From a virus, in IMG/VR virus record IMGVR_UViG_3300048930_000266, positions 1-40,675 of that record: DNA of 40,675 nt. One strand, 5' to 3'. How positions within the stretch are numbered: position 1 is the first letter of the stretch; every line of letters starts with the position of its first letter. The position numbers were made by a program, and so were the translations under genes. The notes under the pieces are model-generated. The model was not told the DNA's origin. It made no database searches and was given only the letters and a program-made list of their open reading frames with translations. Positions 24,459-31,302 of the stretch are shown here, piece after piece.

Positions 24459-24928
24459 GACAGGACCTCCTGTTCGAACGTGACCTGGAAGACCAGCACG
24501 AGGGCCAGCGTCTCGGTGGAATCCCACTCGGACGGCCCGATCTCCCAGGCGATGGGCGGGGTCGCGTTGTTGGAGAGCCGGGGATCGCCCCCGGTGATCA
24601 TGGTTCCCTCAAAGCGGTCGGACTTGAACCCCTCGTAGAGCCGGAGCGGCACGGTGTCGACCATGCGGGTCATGAACGCGAACCCCGCGTCCAGCCCCTT
24701 CGCTCGCGGCGTGTGCATCTCGACCTGGATGTCCACCACGCCAGCCAGCGGACTCGATTCGTCTTCCCGGCCATGACTGGCCAGGTAGTGGTTCCCGCGT
24801 TGCGGCAGGATGATGATGGCCGGCCACTCGTTGACCGAATCCGGCACGTCCTGGTAGGTCCGAACCTCGGGCACGGTCAGCAGGTCGGCGCGAATCGCGG
24901 CGCAGAGGTTGGTGAGGGACTGGCTCAT
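24455..24928 (-). CDS. Tail terminator-like protein
   Basis: 157 residues. It starts with a helix (TNLCAAIRADLLTVPEVR), then WPAIIILPQRGNHYL and VVDIQVEMHTPR strands, then an ARLY-type C-terminal half. Length, alpha-beta order and position between the gp10-like protein and the tail tube fit gpU/terminator proteins that cap the tail tube. Overlaps both neighbours by 4 nt. Confidence 0.7.
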   Translation of the reverse strand: MSQSLTNLCAAIRADLLTVPEVRTYQDVPDSVNEWPAIIILPQRGNHYLASHGREDESSPLAGVVDIQVEMHTPRAKGLDAGFAFMTRMVDTVPLRLYEGFKSDRFEGTMITGGDPRLSNNATPPIAWEIGPSEWDSTETLALVLVFQVTFEQEVLS

Positions 24929-25386
24929 CGGGCGTACGCCACTTCGATCTCCGCTGCCAGGATCGGCACCAGGGACCGCATGAACGGTTCGGCTGCTTCA
25001 GCAGCGGGTCGCATGTACGGTTGCGCCTTCGTGCCGTAGAGGCCGATCTTGCGGCGGACGGCGTACTCACTGACCCCGTGGCGCCTGGCCCAGCCAGCCA
25101 GCGCGCCCGGTGGTGGCCAGTGCGGGCGGGTGCCGGTCTCGACCCATTCGGCGTAGTTCACGTTCGGGCCGATGCGACGACTGCGCACGGTCGGCTTTTC
25201 GATACCGATGCTGTTCCGTAATCGCCCACGATCAACCGGGGCATTCTCGCGGGCGCGCGACTGGGTGAAGATGGAACCACGATCGAGGAAGCGCTGGACC
25301 GGGGCGTCAGCCCGGGCGCTGTGCAGCTTGCGCTTGAGCGGTTCGAGGCCGTGGATCTTGACGGTGATGCCGCCGGAGGTGGCCAT
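24925..25386 (-). CDS. HK97 gp10-like head-tail/tail completion protein
   Basis: 153 residues with the family pattern: ITVKIHGLEPLKRKL at the start, APVDRGRLRNSI, then VNYAEWVETGT and a C-terminal PYMRPAAEAA motif. HK97-gp10 family proteins complete the neck or tail. The stop of the upstream zinc-ribbon gene overlaps this ATG by one base. Confidence 0.85.
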   Translation of the reverse strand: MATSGGITVKIHGLEPLKRKLHSARADAPVQRFLDRGSIFTQSRARENAPVDRGRLRNSIGIEKPTVRSRRIGPNVNYAEWVETGTRPHWPPPGALAGWARRHGVSEYAVRRKIGLYGTKAQPYMRPAAEAAEPFMRSLVPILAAEIEVAYAR

Positions 25387-25652
25387 TAGACACCCTCCTT
25401 GGTAGCCAGAGCTGCCCTGAGATCACCTAACAGCGAACAACAGTCGGCAAGGCTTTTCGTCAACTGATCCCGCTCTTCGACCTCCTCGTCGATCGCCTCC
25501 TGGAGCTGGGCAACCGTCGCTTGCTCAAGCGGAATCCAGATACGGCGATTGTTCTCGCAATCCCAGCAATCGTGATAGTCGCCATCAAAGAGTTCTGGGT
25601 CCTGACCCGTTCCGCCACACCGGGGACATTCCACGGGAATCGTCTTGGCCAT
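25386..25652 (-). CDS. Zinc-ribbon small protein
   Basis: 88 residues. CPRCGGTGQD and CWDCENNR give two CxxC pairs (DnaJ-like rubredoxin knuckle). A C-terminal coiled-coil follows (QEAIDEEVEERDQLTKSLA). It lies among connector genes. The finger could organise a small DNA- or protein-binding adaptor; function unknown. Confidence 0.6.
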   Translation of the reverse strand: MAKTIPVECPRCGGTGQDPELFDGDYHDCWDCENNRRIWIPLEQATVAQLQEAIDEEVEERDQLTKSLADCCSLLGDLRAALATKEGV

Positions 25653-25654
25653 CC

Positions 25655-26239
25655 CTACACCCCCACCAGGCCGAAGCGGCGGTACTGCGAGATCAGCTGC
25701 TTCACATCCGGGTCCATGCCCGGCAACGTCTGCATCTGGCCGTGGTCAGCTGAGCCAGCAATGCCGAAGGGCGCGTCCTTGCGCTTGTAAAGCCGGGACG
25801 TGAGGATCAGACAGGCCTCCCGGATGGCGTGGGGCACGTCGGTGCTGTACCCCCACTCCCCGCTCACCCGCACCCGATTCCGCCCCAGCGGGAAGTAGCG
25901 GGGCGCGTTGGGCACGAGATAGATGGCCTGGTAGGGCGGATGGCCGTCGAACTCGACATTGGAGACGTCCCAGGTCGCTTCGTAGACCCGGTCGCCGTCC
26001 TCATCGGTGGCGATGCCGGTCAGGGAAACCAGGTCCCGGTCCAGCATCAGCTCGCCGGTGAACTCGACGCTCACTGTCCGGGTCGCACTCTCGACGAAGA
26101 ACGTGCGGGCACACCAGCCGTCGATCTGCCGGGACGCTGCCTCGATCATGGATTCGAGGGTGGCGTCCTGCTGATTACCGGTGATGTCGAGCCGCGCTTT
26201 CGCTTCGGCGAGGGTGCAGTACCCGCGATCGATCGCCAT
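25655..26239 (-). CDS. Head-tail connector (gp6-like)
   Basis: 194 residues with the connector layout: YCTLAEAKARLDI near the start, then TLESMIEAASRQIDGWC, mid beta-strands, and VPHAIREACLILTSRLYKR helices. The family forms the dodecameric adaptor below the portal. Two residues before the start is the stop of the previous gene. Confidence 0.85.
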   Translation of the reverse strand: MAIDRGYCTLAEAKARLDITGNQQDATLESMIEAASRQIDGWCARTFFVESATRTVSVEFTGELMLDRDLVSLTGIATDEDGDRVYEATWDVSNVEFDGHPPYQAIYLVPNAPRYFPLGRNRVRVSGEWGYSTDVPHAIREACLILTSRLYKRKDAPFGIAGSADHGQMQTLPGMDPDVKQLISQYRRFGLVGV

Positions 26240-26242
26240 GGC

Positions 26243-26455
26243 CTACGCAGCCCCTCGGTTCTGGGCCTTCGTGACCTGGCGGTTTTGGCGCGGTGCCTGC
26301 TTGCGCTCACCGTCTTCGTCTTCCACCGGCTCGATGACGCCAGCCACGTCACGGAGCAACCAGGCGGCCGTCACGTCGTCGAAGTCGGCGGTGTCGCCCG
26401 TCTTCCACGCGCCGATGCCGCTGGCGTAGTCACTGGTGAAGCGATAGGTCTTCAT
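26243..26455 (-). CDS. Small head-region protein
   Basis: 70 residues from the ATG at 26455 (GGAGGG 10 nt upstream); the longer frame beyond this is a shadow. The N-terminus TYRFTSDYASGIGAWKTGD, then FDDVTAAWLLRDVAGVI, recalls the small DUF-type proteins next to capsid genes. The C-terminus is basic. Function unknown. Confidence 0.65.
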   Translation of the reverse strand: MKTYRFTSDYASGIGAWKTGDTADFDDVTAAWLLRDVAGVIEPVEDEDGERKQAPRQNRQVTKAQNRGAA

Positions 26456-26457
26456 GG

Positions 26458-26883
26458 CTAGATACCCTCCAGGTAGTGGAGGACGTAGATCGTGGCCACC
26501 AGGTCGGCGGATGTGCCGTCCCAGGTGCCGCCGGTGGTGAGTTCGCAGCCGAGCCGAGCGTCGGCCGCAATCGGCGCTGCGCTGCGCTGGATGCGCTTCA
26601 CCACGTTGGTTTCCGTGGTCACGGTCAGCGTGGTGTCCGCGTCTTCGGTTCCGCCAATCGTGGCCCCGATGCTGGCCGTGCCAGCTGTCGCGGCCGCACT
26701 GGAAGTCCAGGCGATAGCTACGATGTCGCCCTTGAAGGGCATCACGTACCCATCGACCGCCTGGGAGGCTTCTGCGGTAGCAGCGGGAAGCTGCACATCG
26801 GTCTGGGAGGCGGCGAGCGCATCCTGGCCGAAGACGTAGGCCACGAGCTGGCCCTTGGAGATATCGAGCGTGATCTGGGTCAT
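26458..26883 (-). CDS. Probable capsid decoration/stabilisation protein
   Basis: 141 residues, Ala/Thr-rich and beta-rich, without Cys clusters. It directly follows the capsid gene, the usual place of decoration or cement proteins. Only position and composition support this. Its RBS (GGAGG) lies in the 3' arm of a hairpin, so expression is probably modulated. Confidence 0.5.
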   Translation of the reverse strand: MTQITLDISKGQLVAYVFGQDALAASQTDVQLPAATAEASQAVDGYVMPFKGDIVAIAWTSSAAATAGTASIGATIGGTEDADTTLTVTTETNVVKRIQRSAAPIAADARLGCELTTGGTWDGTSADLVATIYVLHYLEGI

Positions 26884-26888
26884 GATGC

Positions 26889-26926
26889 CCTCCAGAGGCC
26901 CTGGAGGCGGGGTTCAACGCCCCGCC
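26889..26926 (-). promoter_or_regulatory. Tandem hairpins between capsid and decoration gene
   Basis: Minus-strand order: GGCGGGG/CCCCGCC (stem of 7, 26906-26926), then CCTCCAG/CTGGAGG (26889-26907), sharing the 26906-26907 bases. The second stem contains the GGAGG that serves the ATG at 26883, five bases away. The two stems overlap by two bases and could be mutually exclusive. Lack of a U-tract argues against termination. The likely effect is to separate capsid output from that of the next gene. Confidence 0.65.
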
Positions 26927-26942
26927 CCGATGGCCGAAAACG

Positions 26943-28427
26943 CTAGACCGTAATGTTGTAAATCGTGTCAGCCGACTCAATGCCAGAGGCGTTGCCGGTT
27001 GGCGTGAAGCGTCCGAAGCCGAGCCGCATGGAGGCAACCAGGCGCGTCTGGTCGGTCGCCGGGATGCGCTCGGTTTCGAGTTTGATCCGCCGCCGCCAAC
27101 CAGCCACGAACCCGCGCCGGTTGAAGGTCACCAGCTGGCCCTTGGTGTTGTTGGCCGGGGTATCGAACGACACCTTGCCATCGGCCTCGGTGAGCGGCAT
27201 CGCAATACTGGAGATGACCGGGTAGCCGAGAATCGCGGCCACCTGGCCGGAGATGAGGTCGCGGCCACCGTTGTAGATCCGGGCGTTGAGCACCGGATCC
27301 AGAGCGGAGATCGCATCGGCCGTCGCCGGATCGGCCACGTAGATCAGGTCGTCCGAGCTGGTCGGGTGGCCCCAATCGTGGAGATACGTGCGGTCAACCA
27401 TGCGACCGCGCGCCGCGTTCAGCATGGCGAGGGTGATGGCCCCGGCGGCGTTGAGGCTGTTGGCCGTGTTATCGACCAGGCCGACGTGACGAAGGCCGTC
27501 GAAGGCCAGGAAGTGCTTGGTGTCGGCGGGATCCTCATCATCGCTGTTGATGTTGCCCGTACCCGCGTTCGTGGTATCCCCGTTCAGCACGAGACTGTCG
27601 GTGTAATGGGCCACCGCGATGGCCAGCTGGCGGCGCAGGAAGGGCACGAACGGAATGATCGCGTCCTCTTCCATCTCGCCCGACCACATCTGGTGGAAGA
27701 CGAACTTCTTCGCATCCACCTGGACCCGGTTGGAGCCGGTCTTGACCGTGGCGTAGTTGCTGGAGTTGTTGGCCGTGGACTCACCGACCAGCAGCATCTC
27801 CGGAATGTCGACTTCGACCGGCAGGTACGCGGTCGGGGCGCTCATCTCGAAGGTGTTGATCAGGCCAAAGACGCGAGACTCCGGCCGGGCCGCTTCCCAA
27901 AGGTCACCCACGTACTGGGCGCCGATGAGCTGCTGACCGTAACCGGACTCCGCAGTATCCATGGCGCGGACCGCCGCCTCGAAGGCGCGCTGATTGCGCT
28001 TGGAGACGCGCGGGAAGACATCGTCCAACGCCTGGCGATCAATCGCCCGCACCTCGTCATCGGAGAGGTACTGCGCGTCGGAGATGGCCTTGAACGTGCG
28101 GGTCAGCTCCTCGGATGGTCCCTTGCCCAGCCCGTTGCGGGCCTTGGACACCTGAAGGTCGTACAGGAATTCGACGTCAGCCGGGGTGAGGTTGAAGCGG
28201 GCGAACTTGGAGCCGATCAGGGCCGCGTCCGACGTCCCGAATCGCATCTTGCGCACGATCGGGTCCGCATCGTCCAGGCTGCCCAGGTACTCGGCAACGA
28301 ACGCCCGGAGCTTCTCTGGCGAGACCAGATCCTTCAGCTCCGTGATCTTCGTGTCGGTGTCAGTCTGAATCGCCTGAACGCGCTGATTCACGTCCTGGAT
28401 GAATTGCTCTCGGGATACTTCGGTCAT
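26943..28427 (-). CDS. Major capsid protein, HK97-fold
   Basis: 494 residues from the ATG at 28427 (GGTGGAG upstream). The N-terminal 125 residues are helical and charged (coiled-coil delta-like domain, QAIQTDTDTKITELKDLV), as in HK97 gp5 before cleavage. The rest has capsid features: FEMSAPTAYLPVE, then NYATVKTGSNRVQVDAKKF, then a MEEDAIIPFVPFLRRQL helix and LVLNGDTTN. It immediately follows the protease in the operon, so the delta-like domain is probably cleaved during maturation. Confidence 0.9.
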   Translation of the reverse strand: MTEVSREQFIQDVNQRVQAIQTDTDTKITELKDLVSPEKLRAFVAEYLGSLDDADPIVRKMRFGTSDAALIGSKFARFNLTPADVEFLYDLQVSKARNGLGKGPSEELTRTFKAISDAQYLSDDEVRAIDRQALDDVFPRVSKRNQRAFEAAVRAMDTAESGYGQQLIGAQYVGDLWEAARPESRVFGLINTFEMSAPTAYLPVEVDIPEMLLVGESTANNSSNYATVKTGSNRVQVDAKKFVFHQMWSGEMEEDAIIPFVPFLRRQLAIAVAHYTDSLVLNGDTTNAGTGNINSDDEDPADTKHFLAFDGLRHVGLVDNTANSLNAAGAITLAMLNAARGRMVDRTYLHDWGHPTSSDDLIYVADPATADAISALDPVLNARIYNGGRDLISGQVAAILGYPVISSIAMPLTEADGKVSFDTPANNTKGQLVTFNRRGFVAGWRRRIKLETERIPATDQTRLVASMRLGFGRFTPTGNASGIESADTIYNITV

Positions 28428-29197
28428 GGTTGGCTCCACCAATGGTCGATGTCGTTCTTCACGACAGGCGCGGTCCGGAACAGCTCCGGTACCAGGTCGG
28501 GCTCTCCGGCGAGGAAGAGCCCACGAATCCCCTCCTGGTCGAGGGCGGCGAGGTGGGCAGGGACCTCGGGCGCGGTCTTGCCGAGCCGTTGGTATGCCCG
28601 CGAGAGGCGCCGGTACTGCTGCTGGTCGAAGGAGCCATCGTCGGCGGCGGAGCGGAACAGCCGCGCCATGCGGAGCGCCGTTCCCTCCCAGACCGCCTCG
28701 GCCTCGTCTCCCTGCAGGTCGGCGGGTTCGTCAGTGAGTTCAAGGAGCTTCTCGCCAATGGTGGCCAGGCCCCGGATTTGCCGCTCCATCAGCGCATCGG
28801 GGTCACCCGGCACCGGGACAGCGGAGATGTCGAGCAATTCGTTGCGGGTGACCGTCCCGTCGCGGTGGGTATCCCAGCCAACGGAGACCGTGTTCAGGAA
28901 GCCGCGCCGGTACTTGGATTCGATCTGGCGGGCGAAGTCGTCTTCCGGGTCGAACGTCACGTCCGCCAGGAGCGCCTTGCCATCGATCGAGACGGAGGCC
29001 CGGCCGATCGGCAGGTGCGTGCCCCAGTAGTCGTGGGACCAGAGGACAACCGGGTTCTTCCGGTAGTTGTCGAGGTCCCAGTCCTCGATCCTGAGATCGA
29101 TGCCGTCTCGCTTGATGCCCTCGCCAGAGGCGACGAAGCGGATCGGGCCGGTGTCGGAGTCGTTCGACTGGGCGAGTGCTCGCAGGTAGTTGCTCAT
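28424..29197 (-). CDS. Prohead (caudoviral S78-type) protease
   Basis: 257 residues. His55 in VVLWSHD and Ser105 in LNTVSVGW are the probable catalytic pair of the HK97-type prohead protease family, with AVPVPGDPDALME near 135 as the usual ISxVxxPAxxxA equivalent. The C-terminal 100 residues are extra and acidic/helical (a scaffold-like domain could be fused here). ATGA overlap with the capsid gene. RBS GGAG lies in a large hairpin. Confidence 0.9.
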   Translation of the reverse strand: MSNYLRALAQSNDSDTGPIRFVASGEGIKRDGIDLRIEDWDLDNYRKNPVVLWSHDYWGTHLPIGRASVSIDGKALLADVTFDPEDDFARQIESKYRRGFLNTVSVGWDTHRDGTVTRNELLDISAVPVPGDPDALMERQIRGLATIGEKLLELTDEPADLQGDEAEAVWEGTALRMARLFRSAADDGSFDQQQYRRLSRAYQRLGKTAPEVPAHLAALDQEGIRGLFLAGEPDLVPELFRTAPVVKNDIDHWWSQP

Positions 29198-29209
29198 GTC
29201 GGGGGTGCT

Positions 29210-29282
29210 CCAGAAACAGAAAACGCGTTCCCCTGGACCGGTCTGCCGGTTGGGAACGCGTTGGTTCGCTCACTGTTTCTGG
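29210..29282 (-). promoter_or_regulatory. Three-tier nested hairpin over the protease RBS
   Basis: Nested inverted repeats: CCAGAAACAG (29210-29219) with CTGTTTCTGG (29273-29282), ACGCGTTCCC (29223-29232) with GGGAACGCGT (29252-29261), and ACCGG/CCGGT around 29237-29250. The 3' arm in the minus transcript ends CTGTTTCTGG-AG, so the protease GGAG (about 10 nt before the ATG at 29197) overlaps its stem. The sequence fills the 120-nt gap between the Com-like gene and the protease. Confidence 0.8.
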
Positions 29283-29318
29283 CCCGCGAGGGGCGCTTCT
29301 TCGATTGTGTCCATCCTA

Positions 29319-29489
29319 TCATGCCGCGATCGCCACCGCACTGGTCTGCTTGCACCGCTTGCAATCGACCTTGACGACGCTGCCGGGCGCCGCCTCGGTG
29401 GCCATCTTCCCGCAGTGGGGGCACTTGACCGGCCGCCAGACGATGCGGACGGACTCTGGGAGCGGGGCGGGGTGGGCGGGAGCGTGCAT
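29319..29489 (-). CDS. Com-like zinc-ribbon protein
   Basis: 56 residues, ATG at 29489 with GGGGGAG 6 nt upstream. CPHCGKMATEA and VDCKRCKQTS give two CxxC pairs about 18 residues apart, as in Mu Com-like proteins (a small zinc-ribbon translational activator). It sits directly before the large hairpin in front of the protease, so it may be an RNA-binding regulator of that hairpin. In Mu, Com binds an RNA hairpin upstream of mom. The role here is inference. Confidence 0.75.
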   Translation of the reverse strand: MHAPAHPAPLPESVRIVWRPVKCPHCGKMATEAAPGSVVKVDCKRCKQTSAVAIAA

Positions 29490-29491
29490 GG

Positions 29492-29812
29492 CTACTCCCC
29501 CACCACGGCCACGAGGAATGGCCAGAGCGTTTCAATCATCGTCACCACCTGCTGATCGGTCAGGCTGGTCACGTCCTCCAGTTGGGATTGTTCAGCAGAG
29601 TGCAGGATCATCCGCATGGCGGGCTTTATCGCGAGATCGTTGTCCGCCAGGATCGCCGTGGCCAGGTCGTAGTCGCCTTGCGTCTGCTGGGCTGGAACCG
29701 CGAGGTGTCTGATTCGATAAAGGCTATGCGTGTTGAGCGCACCGGAGACGGTGTCGGCGAACAGGCCCGGTGTCCGGGCGATCTCTTCCCTCGTCGCATA
29801 TGAATAGGCCAT
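29492..29812 (-). CDS. Hypothetical late protein
   Basis: 106 residues, helical. AYSYATREEIARTPGLFADT is followed by a DYDLATAILADNDLAIKPAM region and a hydrophobic end (MIETLWPFLVAVVGE). The stop lies 2 nt before the Com-like ATG. The fold looks like a short helical bundle. No family recognised; a structural or assembly factor near the portal is likely from position. Confidence 0.6.
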   Translation of the reverse strand: MAYSYATREEIARTPGLFADTVSGALNTHSLYRIRHLAVPAQQTQGDYDLATAILADNDLAIKPAMRMILHSAEQSQLEDVTSLTDQQVVTMIETLWPFLVAVVGE

Positions 29813-29823
29813 CGGTGATCTCC

Positions 29824-31302
29824 TTACAGGGTGGTGAGCGTAGACACAGGCACCCAGCCACGGAGCGCCCCCACGATGACGGCGGCGTAGTCGACTGATG
29901 AACTCGTGACCCGCTCGAACGTGTCTTCCACCAGCGTGGCGGCGGCCAGCGTCTTGATCGTGTCGGACGTGGTCGGTGGAGCATTACGCAGGGTGGCGCC
30001 GCCCACGGCAATCTGCCGGTTGGGGTTGAAGGTGTTGGGGATGAGGGTGTTGGCGGCGGCGTTCGCCATGGTCCACGCGGCGGGCATGGCGGAGAGGCGG
30101 GCGATCTCGGCATCGGGCAGGGCAACGGGGTAGATGAGGACAGATTCGATAAGCCCCTGCCAACGAGCACTGACGCCCTGCGCCCCGATCTCAAAATCGG
30201 CTGTTGAGGTGAGGGCATTGGCCTTGAATATCGTCTTCGACAGGTGGCTCAGCAGTGTGGCAATGCTGCCCTGCCACCGAGCCGCCATCCATCCCCAGGT
30301 CGTATCGGCCCACGCACTTGTCTGGTCTCCGATCGTCTGCGGATCACCAAAGATGAGCCGGGGCACGAGCGACGACTGGAGACGACCCAGATAGATGCGC
30401 TGGGGAGTGCCCCCGGCCAGATGGGTGAGCAACCGCTGGTCAGCCCCGTTGTCCGTCCCTGTTTGTGCCCGGATCAGGATCGTGCCAGCAAGATGCGAGA
30501 GGTATCCGGAGGGCAGGGTGAGCCGTCCGGCGCCACCCTGCCACGCCTGACCATACAAGCCGGTGGTCGGCGTCATGGTCCCAACGACTGTCGGGCTCAC
30601 CACCCCGTTGCGGTCAAAGCTCCCGTCAGGCGACAGCAGCAGGCTCGGGTAGACGATCCCCGGTACATCGCGCCATGTGGTGGCGTAGTCGGCATCGTCC
30701 GTCTTGGTGACGGTCTGCCCGTACGTCCCGCCGGTGGGGACGCCAGGCCCCGGATCCCCTTGCGGACCGGGGTCACCCTCAGGCCCGGGAACCGTGGAGT
30801 CTTCTCCAGGAGCCCCTTGGATACCCTGCTCGCCTTGGGGGCCAACCAGCGAGTCCAGCCACTCGGCTTCCGTGCCAACAAAGCCGTCCAGCACCGCGAT
30901 CTCATATGCCGACGCCCCGACCGTGGTGGCCGCGATCTCTTGCAACTCATCGCTGAATGCCGCGAACCCCGCATCCAGCGCCGTCTGCACCGCATTGGTC
31001 AGCACGGGCGGGATGCCCGACACAGCCCGCAGCTCCTCAATGCTGATCGGATCGCCTGCGGGGAGCACGAACATGAAGCCCGGCGTGCCCGGGCAGCTGT
31101 AGACCCAGCGGGTGGCCAGGTCGGCCGCCAGATCGACGGAGTACGTGCCGTCGGAGCCGGATTCGAACGGGACTTCGCCGTCGACCGGGACCGTGGCCAG
31201 GGCGTCGTAGGAGAACGACTCCAGGCGGAAGAGCCCCTTGACGCCCGCGCGGGGCTGGGCCTTGCCGTCCAGCAGCTTGCCGGTGACGGTGCGGGTGGTC
31301 AT
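29824..31302 (-). CDS. Collagen-like/LamG-like structural protein
   Basis: 492 residues from the ATG at 31302 (GGAGAC upstream; overlaps the portal stop by 4 nt). The N-terminal 150 residues are beta-rich adaptor. A short collagen-like Gly-X-Y run comes next (GPQGEQGIQGAPGED, then GPEGDPGPQGDPGPG, about residues 165-200). The C-terminal 260 residues resemble a concanavalin/LamG-type beta sandwich (LIRAQTGTDNGADQRL, RLIFGDPQTIGDQTSAW). This is a fibre-like architecture in the head operon between portal and protease rather than with the tail genes, so a head fibre or capsid-anchored adhesin is plausible. Confidence 0.75.
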   Translation of the reverse strand: MTTRTVTGKLLDGKAQPRAGVKGLFRLESFSYDALATVPVDGEVPFESGSDGTYSVDLAADLATRWVYSCPGTPGFMFVLPAGDPISIEELRAVSGIPPVLTNAVQTALDAGFAAFSDELQEIAATTVGASAYEIAVLDGFVGTEAEWLDSLVGPQGEQGIQGAPGEDSTVPGPEGDPGPQGDPGPGVPTGGTYGQTVTKTDDADYATTWRDVPGIVYPSLLLSPDGSFDRNGVVSPTVVGTMTPTTGLYGQAWQGGAGRLTLPSGYLSHLAGTILIRAQTGTDNGADQRLLTHLAGGTPQRIYLGRLQSSLVPRLIFGDPQTIGDQTSAWADTTWGWMAARWQGSIATLLSHLSKTIFKANALTSTADFEIGAQGVSARWQGLIESVLIYPVALPDAEIARLSAMPAAWTMANAAANTLIPNTFNPNRQIAVGGATLRNAPPTTSDTIKTLAAATLVEDTFERVTSSSVDYAAVIVGALRGWVPVSTLTTL

